From Rhodocyclaceae bacterium (GTDB taxonomy: Bacteria; Pseudomonadota; Gammaproteobacteria; Burkholderiales; Rhodocyclaceae): a stretch of DNA of 62,783 bases. This document shows, piece by piece, positions 9,420 through 16,630 of the stretch. A program made the translations under genes and the position numbers. The notes under the pieces are model-generated. The model worked only from the letters and a program-made list of their open reading frames with translations, had not been told where the DNA came from and made no database searches. The stretch is taken from contig JAGWTC010000015.1 in the NCBI GenBank assembly GCA_028869135.1, positions 1 to 62,783 on the forward strand. The letters run 5' to 3'. Position 1 is the first letter of the stretch, and every line of letters starts with the position of its first letter.

Positions 9420-10805
9420 TCAACTGTCCAGCGGCCTGTCCAGCGGCAGGCTTACCCGCACGAGGCAACCCGCATGAGTGATCGGTTTGAGAATCCGTAC
9501 TGCTCCATGCAGACCCTGGACGATCTCGGCAACAATCGCCAGCCCCAGGCCGCTTCCTTTGCGCGCGACTCCCGGCAGGCGGTAGAAGCGCTGGAACACC
9601 CGCTCGCGCTCCTCGACAGGAATTCCCTGCCCGTTGTCCTCAACCTCGATAATGGCGCATTCGCCTTCGATCCGGCAGCGCACCGTCACGCGGCCCGCGT
9701 CCGGCGCGTAGATAATCGCATTGTCGACGAGATTGGCGATCATCTCGCCAATCAGCAGACTGTCGCCCCGGACAAGCGCATGGCTCAATTCGAAGCCGAG
9801 ATCGATATTGCGCAAGGCAGCCGTACGCACCCACTCGGACGAGCGTTGCTGCACGACCTCGGATACATCTACCACTGCGACCGTCGATACATCGCGCGCG
9901 CCCGGCGCAGCCGTCAGCAAGGACAACATTTGCTGCACCAGGTGATTGAGGCGGTCAATCGCTTCGATACTGCGATTGACCCGTGACTGGAGCTCCGTTT
10001 CCTCAATCTGGCTGCGCACCACTTCGAGTTGAGTGCGCACCCCCGCCAGCGGCGTGCGTAGCTGATGCGCCGCGTTTGCCACAAATTGCTGTTGCGCCAG
10101 GGCTGCGGCATCCATACGCGTCAGCAGCGCATTGAACTCCTGCACCAACGGCCTGATTTCGGTCGGCTGCGCGTTCTCTTCGAGCGGATGCAGGCGGCCA
10201 TGCTGCATGCCCTGCAGCGCAGCGCGAATATCCTCGATCGGCGCCAGCGAAAGACGGATGCCGCGCCAAATGGCAAGGCCGTTTACGAGCGCCAGCATGA
10301 ACAGGGGCAGGATCAGCCCGAGCATGATCTTGATTTGAATGCGTTGACGCTTGTTCAAGGTTTCGGCGGCAAGCAGCAGATAAACCTGACCGTCCATGAT
10401 ATGGCGCAAAGCCACTGCGCGTACCGGCTTTCCGCGCATTTCCGTGTCGTAGAAAACGTAAGGCGATTGCTTGTGCCAGGCGTTTTCCTTGATCTCCACC
10501 GGCAGGTCGGTATCGCCCGCGATGGCATGCCGGTGGGGACCGAGAACGAGGTAGAACTCTTCGTCGTACGAATCGCTGCGAAATGCCTGCTCGGCTTCTG
10601 CCGGTAGAACAAAATCGGGCACGCCGTCCTTCGAGACCAGATAGGGCTCAAGCGAGAAGGCGGCCTCCGACAGCTCAACGTCGTAGGCTTCGATCGCGTA
10701 GCTCTTGAAAATCTGGTAGATGACCGGCAGCAGCAGCAGAATGGCAACGTTCGCCGAAATCAGAAGCCTGCGCAGCAGCCTGTAATACAGGCTGTCCTTG
10801 CTCAT
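9420..10805 (-). CDS. Sensor histidine kinase, TctE/QseC-like
   Basis: A 461-residue inner-membrane kinase. TM1 lies at about residues 12-30 (LLISANVAILLLLPVIYQIF). A periplasmic 2CSK_N-type sensor region follows to about residue 155, then TM2 (IKIMLGLILPLFMLALVNGL). HAMP-like linker follows, then the H-box FVANAAHQLRTPLAG with the phosphoacceptor His, and finally the ATPase domain with N-box (NLVDNAIIYAP), G1 (VEDNGQGIP) and G2 (GSGLGLAIV). The start at 10805 overlaps the regulator stop codon (ATGA), showing translational coupling. The 2CSK_N sensor is typical of TctE/QseC relatives, some of which detect carboxylates; the ligand here is unknown. The frame is open upstream, but that part overlaps the regulator gene. 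Confidence 0.92.
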   Translation of the reverse strand: MSKDSLYYRLLRRLLISANVAILLLLPVIYQIFKSYAIEAYDVELSEAAFSLEPYLVSKDGVPDFVLPAEAEQAFRSDSYDEEFYLVLGPHRHAIAGDTDLPVEIKENAWHKQSPYVFYDTEMRGKPVRAVALRHIMDGQVYLLLAAETLNKRQRIQIKIMLGLILPLFMLALVNGLAIWRGIRLSLAPIEDIRAALQGMQHGRLHPLEENAQPTEIRPLVQEFNALLTRMDAAALAQQQFVANAAHQLRTPLAGVRTQLEVVRSQIEETELQSRVNRSIEAIDRLNHLVQQMLSLLTAAPGARDVSTVAVVDVSEVVQQRSSEWVRTAALRNIDLGFELSHALVRGDSLLIGEMIANLVDNAIIYAPDAGRVTVRCRIEGECAIIEVEDNGQGIPVEERERVFQRFYRLPGVARKGSGLGLAIVAEIVQGLHGAVRILKPITHAGCLVRVSLPLDRPLDS

Positions 10806-11470
10806 TGCCACGCTTCGAGCATATAACCGATACCGCGCACCGTTCGGATATTGATGCCGCTCGACGTCAATTTGGCGCGCAATCTGGAAATATAGATCTC
10901 TATGGTATTGCCGCTCAGCGCCTGATCCCAATCGCACAGCCGACGCACAAGACGCTCCTTGCTGACGACACGCTCAACGTTGTCGAGCAGCAGATCGAGC
11001 ACGGTCCATTCGCGCAGCGGCAGATCCAGCGGCACACCCGACAGCCACGCGCGATGCGAGGGTTGATCCAGGATCAGGGGGCCGTGAATGCGCTTCTGCG
11101 AAATGGGCTTGTCGCGGCGACGGCATAAGGCCTGTATCCTCGCCAGCAACTCCTCGCCGGCAAAGGGCTTGGCCAGATAATCGTCAGCACCGAGCGTCAG
11201 GCCGCGCACCTTTTCGTTCAGCGCATCACGCGCCGTGAGTACCATCACGAGCATGTTGTTATGTGCGGCTCGCAGGCGCGTAAGAAAGGTCATGCCATCC
11301 ATGCCGGGCAGGCCAATATCAAGCAGCATCAGATCGAAATCGTCCCTGGCCAGGAAGCCGGCCGCGACTTCGGCGCTCTCCGCGCACGTCACCACATGGG
11401 CAGACGCTCGCAACAAGTGGCTTACGCCATCGGCAAGCAGCGCGTCGTCCTCTACCAGTAAAACTTGCAT
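10802..11470 (-). CDS. OmpR-family response regulator, TctD-like
   Basis: A 222-residue response regulator. The receiver domain has the acidic pair EDD near the N-terminus, phosphoacceptor Asp in LMLLDIGLPGMDG, Thr in MVLTARDA and Lys in YLAKPF. The C-terminal winged-helix DNA-binding domain ends IRTVRGIGYMLEA, the OmpR/PhoB signature. The start at 11470 (MQVLLVEDD) is preferred over an ATG two codons earlier because GAGG sits at a proper distance only for this one. It is the first gene of a two-gene operon with the kinase (4-nt overlap). Targets are unknown; the nearby porin is the obvious candidate. Confidence 0.93.
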   Translation of the reverse strand: MQVLLVEDDALLADGVSHLLRASAHVVTCAESAEVAAGFLARDDFDLMLLDIGLPGMDGMTFLTRLRAAHNNMLVMVLTARDALNEKVRGLTLGADDYLAKPFAGEELLARIQALCRRRDKPISQKRIHGPLILDQPSHRAWLSGVPLDLPLREWTVLDLLLDNVERVVSKERLVRRLCDWDQALSGNTIEIYISRLRAKLTSSGINIRTVRGIGYMLEAWQ

Positions 11471-11644
11471 GAGCATCCTCAACCGGGTTGGCTGGCCCAG
11501 ACGAGGGCAGGTATTGATCGCCACTATTGTCCGATTAATTGCCTTCATTGCCCTGACATTTTTACCGGATAGAAGCCTCCCCGCTTCCGTCCGGAAAGGA
11601 GCGGCACCCGGCCTTTAGCCGATGACGCCTCGGGCCTGCACAAG

Positions 11645-12046
11645 CTAGCGCTGCGTCTCCAGCAGCATCTTGATGGTCTTGAGGTCGCGCGTAACGGCCT
11701 GGACATCCCTGACGAAAGTCTCGTCGCTCATGCCCTCGGTCTGGAACACGGTCAACATCACCTCGCTGCCCTCGCCGTTGGCGATCACCCGCATGGGATT
11801 GTTCTGGCTGCGGCCGTCGGGCAGCGTCACCGTATGGTCCAGCACACCCAGGGAGTTGTCGGCGCAAAAGGCCATCTGCACCGTGCCGAGCTCGGTACCC
11901 GTATCCACATGCCAGACGCCCTCTTGCACCGTCACCGATTTGCAGATGCCGGCCGCCCACAACGGCAATTGTTCCGGATCGCGCACGCAACGGTAGACCG
12001 TATCGGCCGGAACCGCGATATCGATGCTGATGGTACGGCTACGCAC
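11645..12046 (-). CDS. SRPBCC/polyketide-cyclase-like small protein
   Basis: A 133-residue protein whose N-terminus (ISIDIAVPADTVYRCVRDPEQLPLW) matches the start of SRPBCC (START-like) ligand-binding folds. A beta-rich centre and a long C-terminal helix follow (TFVRDVQAVTRDLKTIKMLL). Such proteins bind hydrophobic ligands in a deep cavity; no ligand or reaction can be named. It begins 2 bp after the ribD stop, so it is almost certainly translated from the ribD mRNA. Whether it has a link to riboflavin synthesis is unknown. Confidence 0.7.
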   Translation of the reverse strand: MRSRTISIDIAVPADTVYRCVRDPEQLPLWAAGICKSVTVQEGVWHVDTGTELGTVQMAFCADNSLGVLDHTVTLPDGRSQNNPMRVIANGEGSEVMLTVFQTEGMSDETFVRDVQAVTRDLKTIKMLLETQR

Positions 12047-12048
12047 GG

Positions 12049-13161
12049 TTACCTAAGCGGGCGCGCCAGGATGCGCATGTCGTCGCCGATGATCGTGCGC
12101 TCGACGATCTTCAGCCGCGTCGCCTGGCTGAGTTCGGTCAGCTCCTGCAGATTGAACATGCCCTGTGCGCTGTCGCCGACCAGCATGGGCGCCTGGTAGA
12201 TCAGGAATTCATCGACACAGCCTTCGCGCAGCAGCGAGCCGTTGAGCTTGAAACCGGCCTCGCCGTGGATTTCGTTGATGCCGCGCTCGGCCAGCGCGCG
12301 CAGCATGCCGTGCAGCTCGACCTTGCCTTGTTCGTTGGGAATGATCAGCACATCGGCGCCCACATCGCGAAGCGCCGCGATGCGCGATGGGTCTTCGATC
12401 GCACCGACGACCAGCGCATTGCCGCCTCTGAGTACATTGGCGGTCGGGTAAATCTGCAGGCGGCTGTCGACGACGATACGCAAGGGCTGGCGCGGCTCAA
12501 GGTCGCCGTAGTCGACGCCGCGCACGGTCAGTTGCGGATTGTCCTCCTTGACCGTGCCGAAGCCGGTGAGGATGGCGCAGGCGCGCGCGCGCCAGCGATG
12601 GCCGTCCTGGCGCGCGGCTTCGCCGGTGATCCACTGCGAAACGTTGTTGTTGAGCGCAGTCTTGCCGTCCAGCGTCGTCGCGGTCTTGAGGCGCAGCCAC
12701 GGGCGGCCGCGCGTCATGCGCGAGACAAAGCCGATATTGAGTTCGATCGCCTCGCTTTCGAGCAAACCCGATTGCACCTGCACGCCGGCCGCGGCCAGGC
12801 GCGCCAGGCCCTCGCCGGCGACGAGCGGGTTCGGATCCTGCATCGCCGCCACCACGCGCCCGACACCGGCGGCGATCAGCGCCTCGGAGCAGGGGCCGGT
12901 GCGGCCGGTATGGTTGCAGGGTTCGAGCGTAACGTAGGCGGTGGCGCCGCGCGCCTGCTCACCCGCTTCGCGCAGGGCATGAACTTCCGCATGCGGCTCG
13001 CCCGCCTTCGCGTGCCAGCCGCTTCCAACCACGGCGCCGTCCTTGACGATGACGCAACCGACACGCGGATTCGGCGTGGTGGTGTACAGGCCGAGGCGCG
13101 CCAGGCGCAGGGCTTCCGCCATGTGGGCATGATCGATGGCGGTGAACAGTGGCGTGCTCAA
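12049..13161 (-). CDS. ribD: Riboflavin biosynthesis protein RibD (deaminase and reductase)
   Basis: A 370-residue bifunctional enzyme for the second and third steps of riboflavin synthesis. It deaminates diaminohydroxyphosphoribosylaminopyrimidine, then reduces the ribose side chain with NADPH. The N-terminal deaminase carries the zinc motif HAEVHAL and the Cys pair in EPCNHTGRTGPC. The C-terminal reductase contains KTATTLDGKTAL and LRIVVDSRLQI. The first codon is TTG at 13161; starting there keeps the conserved FTAIDHAHMAEALRLA segment, whereas the next ATG (13122) would cut into it. It follows nrdR by 7 bp and precedes the SRPBCC gene by 2 bp, so nrdR-ribD-SRPBCC looks like one operon. Confidence 0.95.
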   Translation of the reverse strand: MSTPLFTAIDHAHMAEALRLARLGLYTTTPNPRVGCVIVKDGAVVGSGWHAKAGEPHAEVHALREAGEQARGATAYVTLEPCNHTGRTGPCSEALIAAGVGRVVAAMQDPNPLVAGEGLARLAAAGVQVQSGLLESEAIELNIGFVSRMTRGRPWLRLKTATTLDGKTALNNNVSQWITGEAARQDGHRWRARACAILTGFGTVKEDNPQLTVRGVDYGDLEPRQPLRIVVDSRLQIYPTANVLRGGNALVVGAIEDPSRIAALRDVGADVLIIPNEQGKVELHGMLRALAERGINEIHGEAGFKLNGSLLREGCVDEFLIYQAPMLVGDSAQGMFNLQELTELSQATRLKIVERTIIGDDMRILARPLR

Positions 13162-13168
13162 GCGCCGC

Positions 13169-13675
13169 TCACTTGCTCTTCTTCGAGCCGTTCTTGCCAG
13201 GGCTGACCGGTGCCTTCACCGGACGCGGCGTCTTCACTTCACGGATCACGTCGGAGAACTCGTCGAGGTCAGCGAAGTTGCGGTAAACGGAAGCGAAGCG
13301 CACATAGGCGACAGTATCGAGCTTGCGCAGCTCGCGCATGACCAGATCGCCGATGCGGTCCGACGTGATTTCACGTTCACCCGAGGTGACGATCTTGTCG
13401 ACGACGCGATCCAGCGCCGCGTCGATGTTCTCGGTCATCACCGGGCGCTTGCGCAGCGCCAGCATGAAGCTGGCCTTCAGCTTGTCGCGGCTGAATTCGG
13501 TGCGGCTGCCGTTTTTCTTGACCACCGCCGGCATCTGCAGCTCGACACGCTCATAGGTCGTGAAACGCTTGTCGCAAGCCGGGCAACGACGACGGCGACG
13601 AACGGTGTCTTCTTCGTCGTTGAGGCGAGTATCCACAACCTGTGTATTCAAATCACCGCAGTACGGACATTTCAT
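13169..13675 (-). CDS. nrdR: Transcriptional repressor NrdR
   Basis: A 168-residue nucleotide-sensing repressor of ribonucleotide reductase genes. The N-terminus is the zinc ribbon: MKCPYCGDL and later CPACDKRF supply the four cysteines, with RRRRR in between for DNA contact. The rest is an ATP-cone domain ([20 protein letters not shown]) that reads ATP versus dATP. A Lys/Pro-rich tail makes it slightly longer than the usual 150 residues. It is the first gene of the nrdR-ribD group, downstream of glyA on the same strand with a 158-bp gap that holds a large imperfect palindrome. Confidence 0.96.
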   Translation of the reverse strand: MKCPYCGDLNTQVVDTRLNDEEDTVRRRRRCPACDKRFTTYERVELQMPAVVKKNGSRTEFSRDKLKASFMLALRKRPVMTENIDAALDRVVDKIVTSGEREITSDRIGDLVMRELRKLDTVAYVRFASVYRNFADLDEFSDVIREVKTPRPVKAPVSPGKNGSKKSK

Positions 13676-13704
13676 TCGGAGCAGTACCCGTTATTTGAAG
13701 GGCC

Positions 13705-13824
13705 GGGAAATGGTAGCGAGCGCAGGCAGGTCGGGTGCGGCCGGAGCGCAGCAAGGAGACAGTACGTTAGTACGGCGACGCTGCGAGCACCGCCCAGGCC
13801 CGAGATGCCAAGCGCAGTACATTT
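13705..13824. repeat. Large imperfect palindrome between glyA and nrdR
   Basis: About 120 bp that reads as an imperfect inverted repeat centred on GTAC-GTTA-GTAC (13762-13773). Around the centre, GCGCAGC on the left faces GCTGCG on the right, and further out GGTCGGG and GGCAT-like blocks face CCCGA and ATGCC. It resembles the extragenic palindromic sequences of betaproteobacteria. I see no second copy in the window. It may serve as terminator or mRNA-end protector for glyA. Confidence 0.5.
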
Positions 13825-13833
13825 ACTGATCCT

Positions 13834-15093
13834 TCAAGCACCGTAGACCGGGAACTTCGCGCACAGCGTCGCCACTTCCTTCTTGACCTTGCTGCGCACC
13901 TTCTCGTCGTCGGGCGCATCCAGCACGTCGGCGATCAAATGCGCGACGCGTTCGGCCTCGATCTCGGTGAAGCCGCGCGTGGTCATGGCCGGCGTGCCGA
14001 TGCGGATGCCCGAGGTGGTCATGGGCTTTTCCGGGTCGTTGGGAATGGCGTTCTTGTTCACGGTAATGTGGGCGGCGCCGAGGGCGGCTTCGGCATCGCG
14101 GCCGGTGATGTTCTTGCCGCGCAGGTCGACCAGCATCAGATGCGACTCGGTGCGGCCGGAAACGATGCGCAGGCCGCGCGCCGTCAGCACCTTGGCCATA
14201 ACGATGGCGTTCTCGATGACCTGCTCCTGGTAGGCCTTGAATTCGGACGTCGCCGCTTCCTTGAACGAGGTCGCCTTGGCCGCGATCACGTGCATCAGCG
14301 GGCCGCCCTGCAGACCGGGGAAGACGGCGGAGTTGATCGCCTTCTCATGCTCGGCCTTCATCAGGATCACGCCGCCGCGCGGGCCGCGCAGGGTCTTGTG
14401 CGTAGTCGAGGTCACGACGTCGGCATGCGGCACCGGATTCGGGTAGAAGTCGGCGGCGATGAGGCCGGCGTAGTGGGCCATGTCCACCCAGAAGATGGCG
14501 CCGACTTCCTTGGCGATCTTGGCGAAGCGCGCGAAGTCGATGCGCAGGGCGTAGGCCGAGGCGCCGGCGATGATGATGCGCGGCTTGTGCTCGCGCGCCA
14601 GCGCTTCCATCTGCTCGTAGTCGATTTCTTCCTTGTCGTTGAGCCCGTAGGAGACAGCGTTGAACCACTTGCCCGACATGTTCAGCTTCATGCCGTGCGT
14701 CAGGTGGCCGCCTTCGGCGAGACTCATGCCGAGCAGCGTGTCGCCCGGTTTGGCGAAAGCCATCAACACGGCCTGGTTGGCCTGCGAACCGGAGTTGGGC
14801 TGGACGTTGGCGGCGTAGTCTTCACCGCTCGCGCCGAACAGCGCCTTGAGTCGGTCGATGGCCAGCTGCTCGACCACGTCCACATGCTCGCAACCGCCGT
14901 AGTAACGCTTGCCCGGATAACCTTCCGCATACTTGTTGGTCAGCTGCGAACCCTGTGCTTCGAGCACGGCGGCGCTGACGTAGTTTTCGGAGGCGATCAG
15001 CTCGATGTGATCTTCCTGGCGCTTGTTCTCGGCCGTGATGGCGGCCCAGAGTTCGGCATCGGTCTTGGCGAGGGTGGCTTTCTTAGAAAACAT
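13834..15093 (-). CDS. glyA: Serine hydroxymethyltransferase
   Basis: A 419-residue PLP enzyme that converts serine and tetrahydrofolate to glycine and 5,10-methylene-tetrahydrofolate, the cell's main one-carbon source. Visible marks are [14 protein letters not shown] near the N-terminus, [14 protein letters not shown] with the PLP aspartate, and [16 protein letters not shown] with the PLP-binding lysine. Length is normal for the family. The ATG at 15093 has GGAG five bases upstream, but both lie within a perfect hairpin (see the leader entry). The gene is separated from the upstream histidine phosphatase by 173 bp containing a candidate promoter, so it is probably transcribed on its own. Confidence 0.97.
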   Translation of the reverse strand: MFSKKATLAKTDAELWAAITAENKRQEDHIELIASENYVSAAVLEAQGSQLTNKYAEGYPGKRYYGGCEHVDVVEQLAIDRLKALFGASGEDYAANVQPNSGSQANQAVLMAFAKPGDTLLGMSLAEGGHLTHGMKLNMSGKWFNAVSYGLNDKEEIDYEQMEALAREHKPRIIIAGASAYALRIDFARFAKIAKEVGAIFWVDMAHYAGLIAADFYPNPVPHADVVTSTTHKTLRGPRGGVILMKAEHEKAINSAVFPGLQGGPLMHVIAAKATSFKEAATSEFKAYQEQVIENAIVMAKVLTARGLRIVSGRTESHLMLVDLRGKNITGRDAEAALGAAHITVNKNAIPNDPEKPMTTSGIRIGTPAMTTRGFTEIEAERVAHLIADVLDAPDDEKVRSKVKKEVATLCAKFPVYGA

Positions 15094-15157
15094 TTTTGCT
15101 CCGCAAAAATGTTTCAGTGCAGGCTAACGCGCAAGCGTTACGCCGGAACTAAAACAT
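15088..15157 (-). promoter_or_regulatory. Structured glyA leader with a start-codon-sequestering hairpin and a competing helix
   Basis: Read on the minus strand. Hairpin C pairs 15114-15103 (AAACATTTTTGC) with 15099-15088 (GCAAAAATGTTT): a perfect 12-bp stem with a GGA loop. The glyA ATG is in the 3' arm and the Shine-Dalgarno GGAG at the loop. Helix A pairs ATGTTTTAG (15157-15149) with CTGAAACAT (15117-15109), enclosing helix B (GGC/GCC plus TAACGC/GCGTTA, loop TTGC). Helix A uses AAACAT (15114-15109), exactly the bases that mask the ATG in hairpin C, so A and C exclude each other. I recognise no known riboswitch class. The structure is read by eye, not by energy calculation. Confidence 0.6.
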
Positions 15158-15189
15158 GGCTTCAGGCGAGGGGGAAGAAACGAAGGGCC

Positions 15190-15195
15190 ATTCTA
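15190..15195 (-). promoter_or_regulatory. Candidate -10 element for glyA
   Basis: TAGAAT on the minus strand, about 30 bp upstream of the structured leader. It would place the transcript start near 15183 and give a leader of roughly 90 nt that holds the entire alternative structure. No convincing TTGACA-like box is seen at 16-18 bp. Confidence 0.4.
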
Positions 15196-15266
15196 GCACC
15201 GCCCAAATCACCCAAACGGCATTATTCTCATGCCCTTAGCGAGGCGCAGCCGGTGCAGGAACGGGC

Positions 15267-15920
15267 TTACTCGAGGATGAGTTCGCGCGCGGATTCCAGA
15301 TGATCACGCACGCCCCACTCGAGGAGTTGCCAATCCGGATTGCCGATTTCGATCCAGTTCAATGCTGCATTGGGAATCGGAAAATCGCGCGCGGTTTCCA
15401 ACGGACGATGCGTGGCGATGCGGTAAATGACATCAAGCACGCCACCGTGGGCGAACAGCAGGATATCGGTACCCACATGGCGTTGCGCGAGACGATTCAG
15501 CGTGCGCTTGATGCGCTCGGCGAAAGCGCAGAGGCTTTCACCGTTGCCGAAGGCGAAATTGGTTTCGCGGTTGATATAGCGTTCGTAATCGGCGCGCGCC
15601 TTGATTTCGTCCTGGGTCAGCCCCTGGAACTCGCCGTAATGGCGCTCGCGCAAACCGGGCTCGGGCTGCACCGGCAGCCCCAGCAACTCGGACGCCGCCG
15701 TGGCGGTATCGTAGGCGCGCTGCAAATCGCTGCTGTAAAGGGCCGCAAAGGATTGCTCGGCCAGGCCTTGAGCCGCCGCCCGGGCCTGCTCGCGGCCGGT
15801 GGCGTTGAGCGGAATATCGATCTGCCCCTGGATGCGACGCTCCGCATTCCAGTCAGTTTCTCCGTGGCGAACGATACACACTCGGGTAGCTGGCGGCAGA
15901 CGAAAAACCGGGGAGCTCAT
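15267..15920 (-). CDS. Histidine phosphatase family protein (phosphoglycerate-mutase-like)
   Basis: A 217-residue member of the histidine phosphatase superfamily. The catalytic motif VCIVRHGETDWN contains the phosphorylated His. LYSSDLQRAYDTA, LRERHYGEFQGL (acid residue) and LLFAHGGVLDVI (second His) complete the active site. Members include cofactor-dependent phosphoglycerate mutases, the CobC alpha-ribazole phosphatase and broad-range phosphatases. Without cobalamin genes nearby, the substrate stays open. The gene is divergent from the TRAP transporter operon (46-bp gap) and upstream of glyA on the same strand. Confidence 0.9.
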   Translation of the reverse strand: MSSPVFRLPPATRVCIVRHGETDWNAERRIQGQIDIPLNATGREQARAAAQGLAEQSFAALYSSDLQRAYDTATAASELLGLPVQPEPGLRERHYGEFQGLTQDEIKARADYERYINRETNFAFGNGESLCAFAERIKRTLNRLAQRHVGTDILLFAHGGVLDVIYRIATHRPLETARDFPIPNAALNWIEIGNPDWQLLEWGVRDHLESARELILE

Positions 15921-15966
15921 GTTTCCAGTGGCGGCAGGCTAAACTGCGCGCTTTGTTTCATTTTCG

Positions 15967-16533
15967 ATGCTTCATTCTACCTTGTCCTTACCCTTGTCCC
16001 GGCTGCTCGGCCTGTCCCGCGCCATTGATCGTTTTAATGGGCTCTGCGCAAAAATTGCCAGTGTCGCGGTGCTGCTCGCCTGCCTGATCAGCGCCGCCAA
16101 TGCCATCCTGCGCTACGGTTTTTCCGGCGGATCAAATGCCTGGCTGGAAGTGCAATGGCATCTGTTCGCCGCCATGGTCATGCTGGGCAGCGCCTGGGCG
16201 CTGTCGCGCAACGGCCATGTGCGCGTCGACGTGCTCTATGGCGGCTGGAAGCCGCGCACCCAGGCCTGGGTCGATATCTTCGGTTTCTGCGCATTTCTGC
16301 TGCCGGTCACGATCTGGCTTTTCATCTACACCCTGCCCATGTTCCTGACCGCTTGGAGCAGCGGCGAAGTCTCGGCCAACGCCGGCGGCCTGCCGCTGTG
16401 GCCGGCCAAGCTAATGCTGCCCGTGGGCTTCGGCTGCCTCGCCTTGCAGGGCGTCGCCGAGATCATCAAACGCGCCGCGTGGCTGCGCGGCGAACTTGAG
16501 ATGGATCTTCACTACGAGAAGCCGCTGCAATGA
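15967..16533 (+). CDS. dctQ: TRAP transporter small permease (DctQ family)
   Basis: A 188-residue membrane protein with four predicted helices, the small subunit of a tripartite ATP-independent periplasmic transporter. These systems import carboxylates and similar anions using a sodium gradient and a periplasmic binding protein. The DctQ pattern is visible: helix 1 ASVAVLLACLISAANAILRY, then SNAWLEVQWHLFAAMVMLGSAWALSRNGHVRVD, a family hallmark. No strong ribosome-binding site precedes the ATG at 15967; a later start would remove only the pre-helix tail. The large permease follows after 97 bp holding a palindromic repeat. The matching binding protein is not adjacent. Confidence 0.9.
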   Translation: MLHSTLSLPLSRLLGLSRAIDRFNGLCAKIASVAVLLACLISAANAILRYGFSGGSNAWLEVQWHLFAAMVMLGSAWALSRNGHVRVDVLYGGWKPRTQAWVDIFGFCAFLLPVTIWLFIYTLPMFLTAWSSGEVSANAGGLPLWPAKLMLPVGFGCLALQGVAEIIKRAAWLRGELEMDLHYEKPLQ

Positions 16534-16577
16534 ATACGCGCTTCTGTTCTTTTTACGGCAAAGCCCCCTCTCCCCGG

Positions 16578-16625
16578 CCCTCTCCCGCGAGGGGAGAGGG
16601 TGAGAACGGCCGCGGCGGAGCCGCG
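16578..16625. repeat. REP-like palindrome and small hairpin between the TRAP permease genes
   Basis: CCCTCTCCC (16578-16586) pairs with GGGAGAGGG (16592-16600), an extragenic palindrome of a type common in GC-rich proteobacteria. Directly after it, CGCGGC (16611-16616) pairs with GCCGCG (16620-16625) around a GGA loop. GGAG (16617-16620) is the only Shine-Dalgarno candidate for the large permease ATG at 16631, so ribosome access may depend on opening this hairpin. Confidence 0.55.
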
Positions 16626-16630
16626 CAAGC

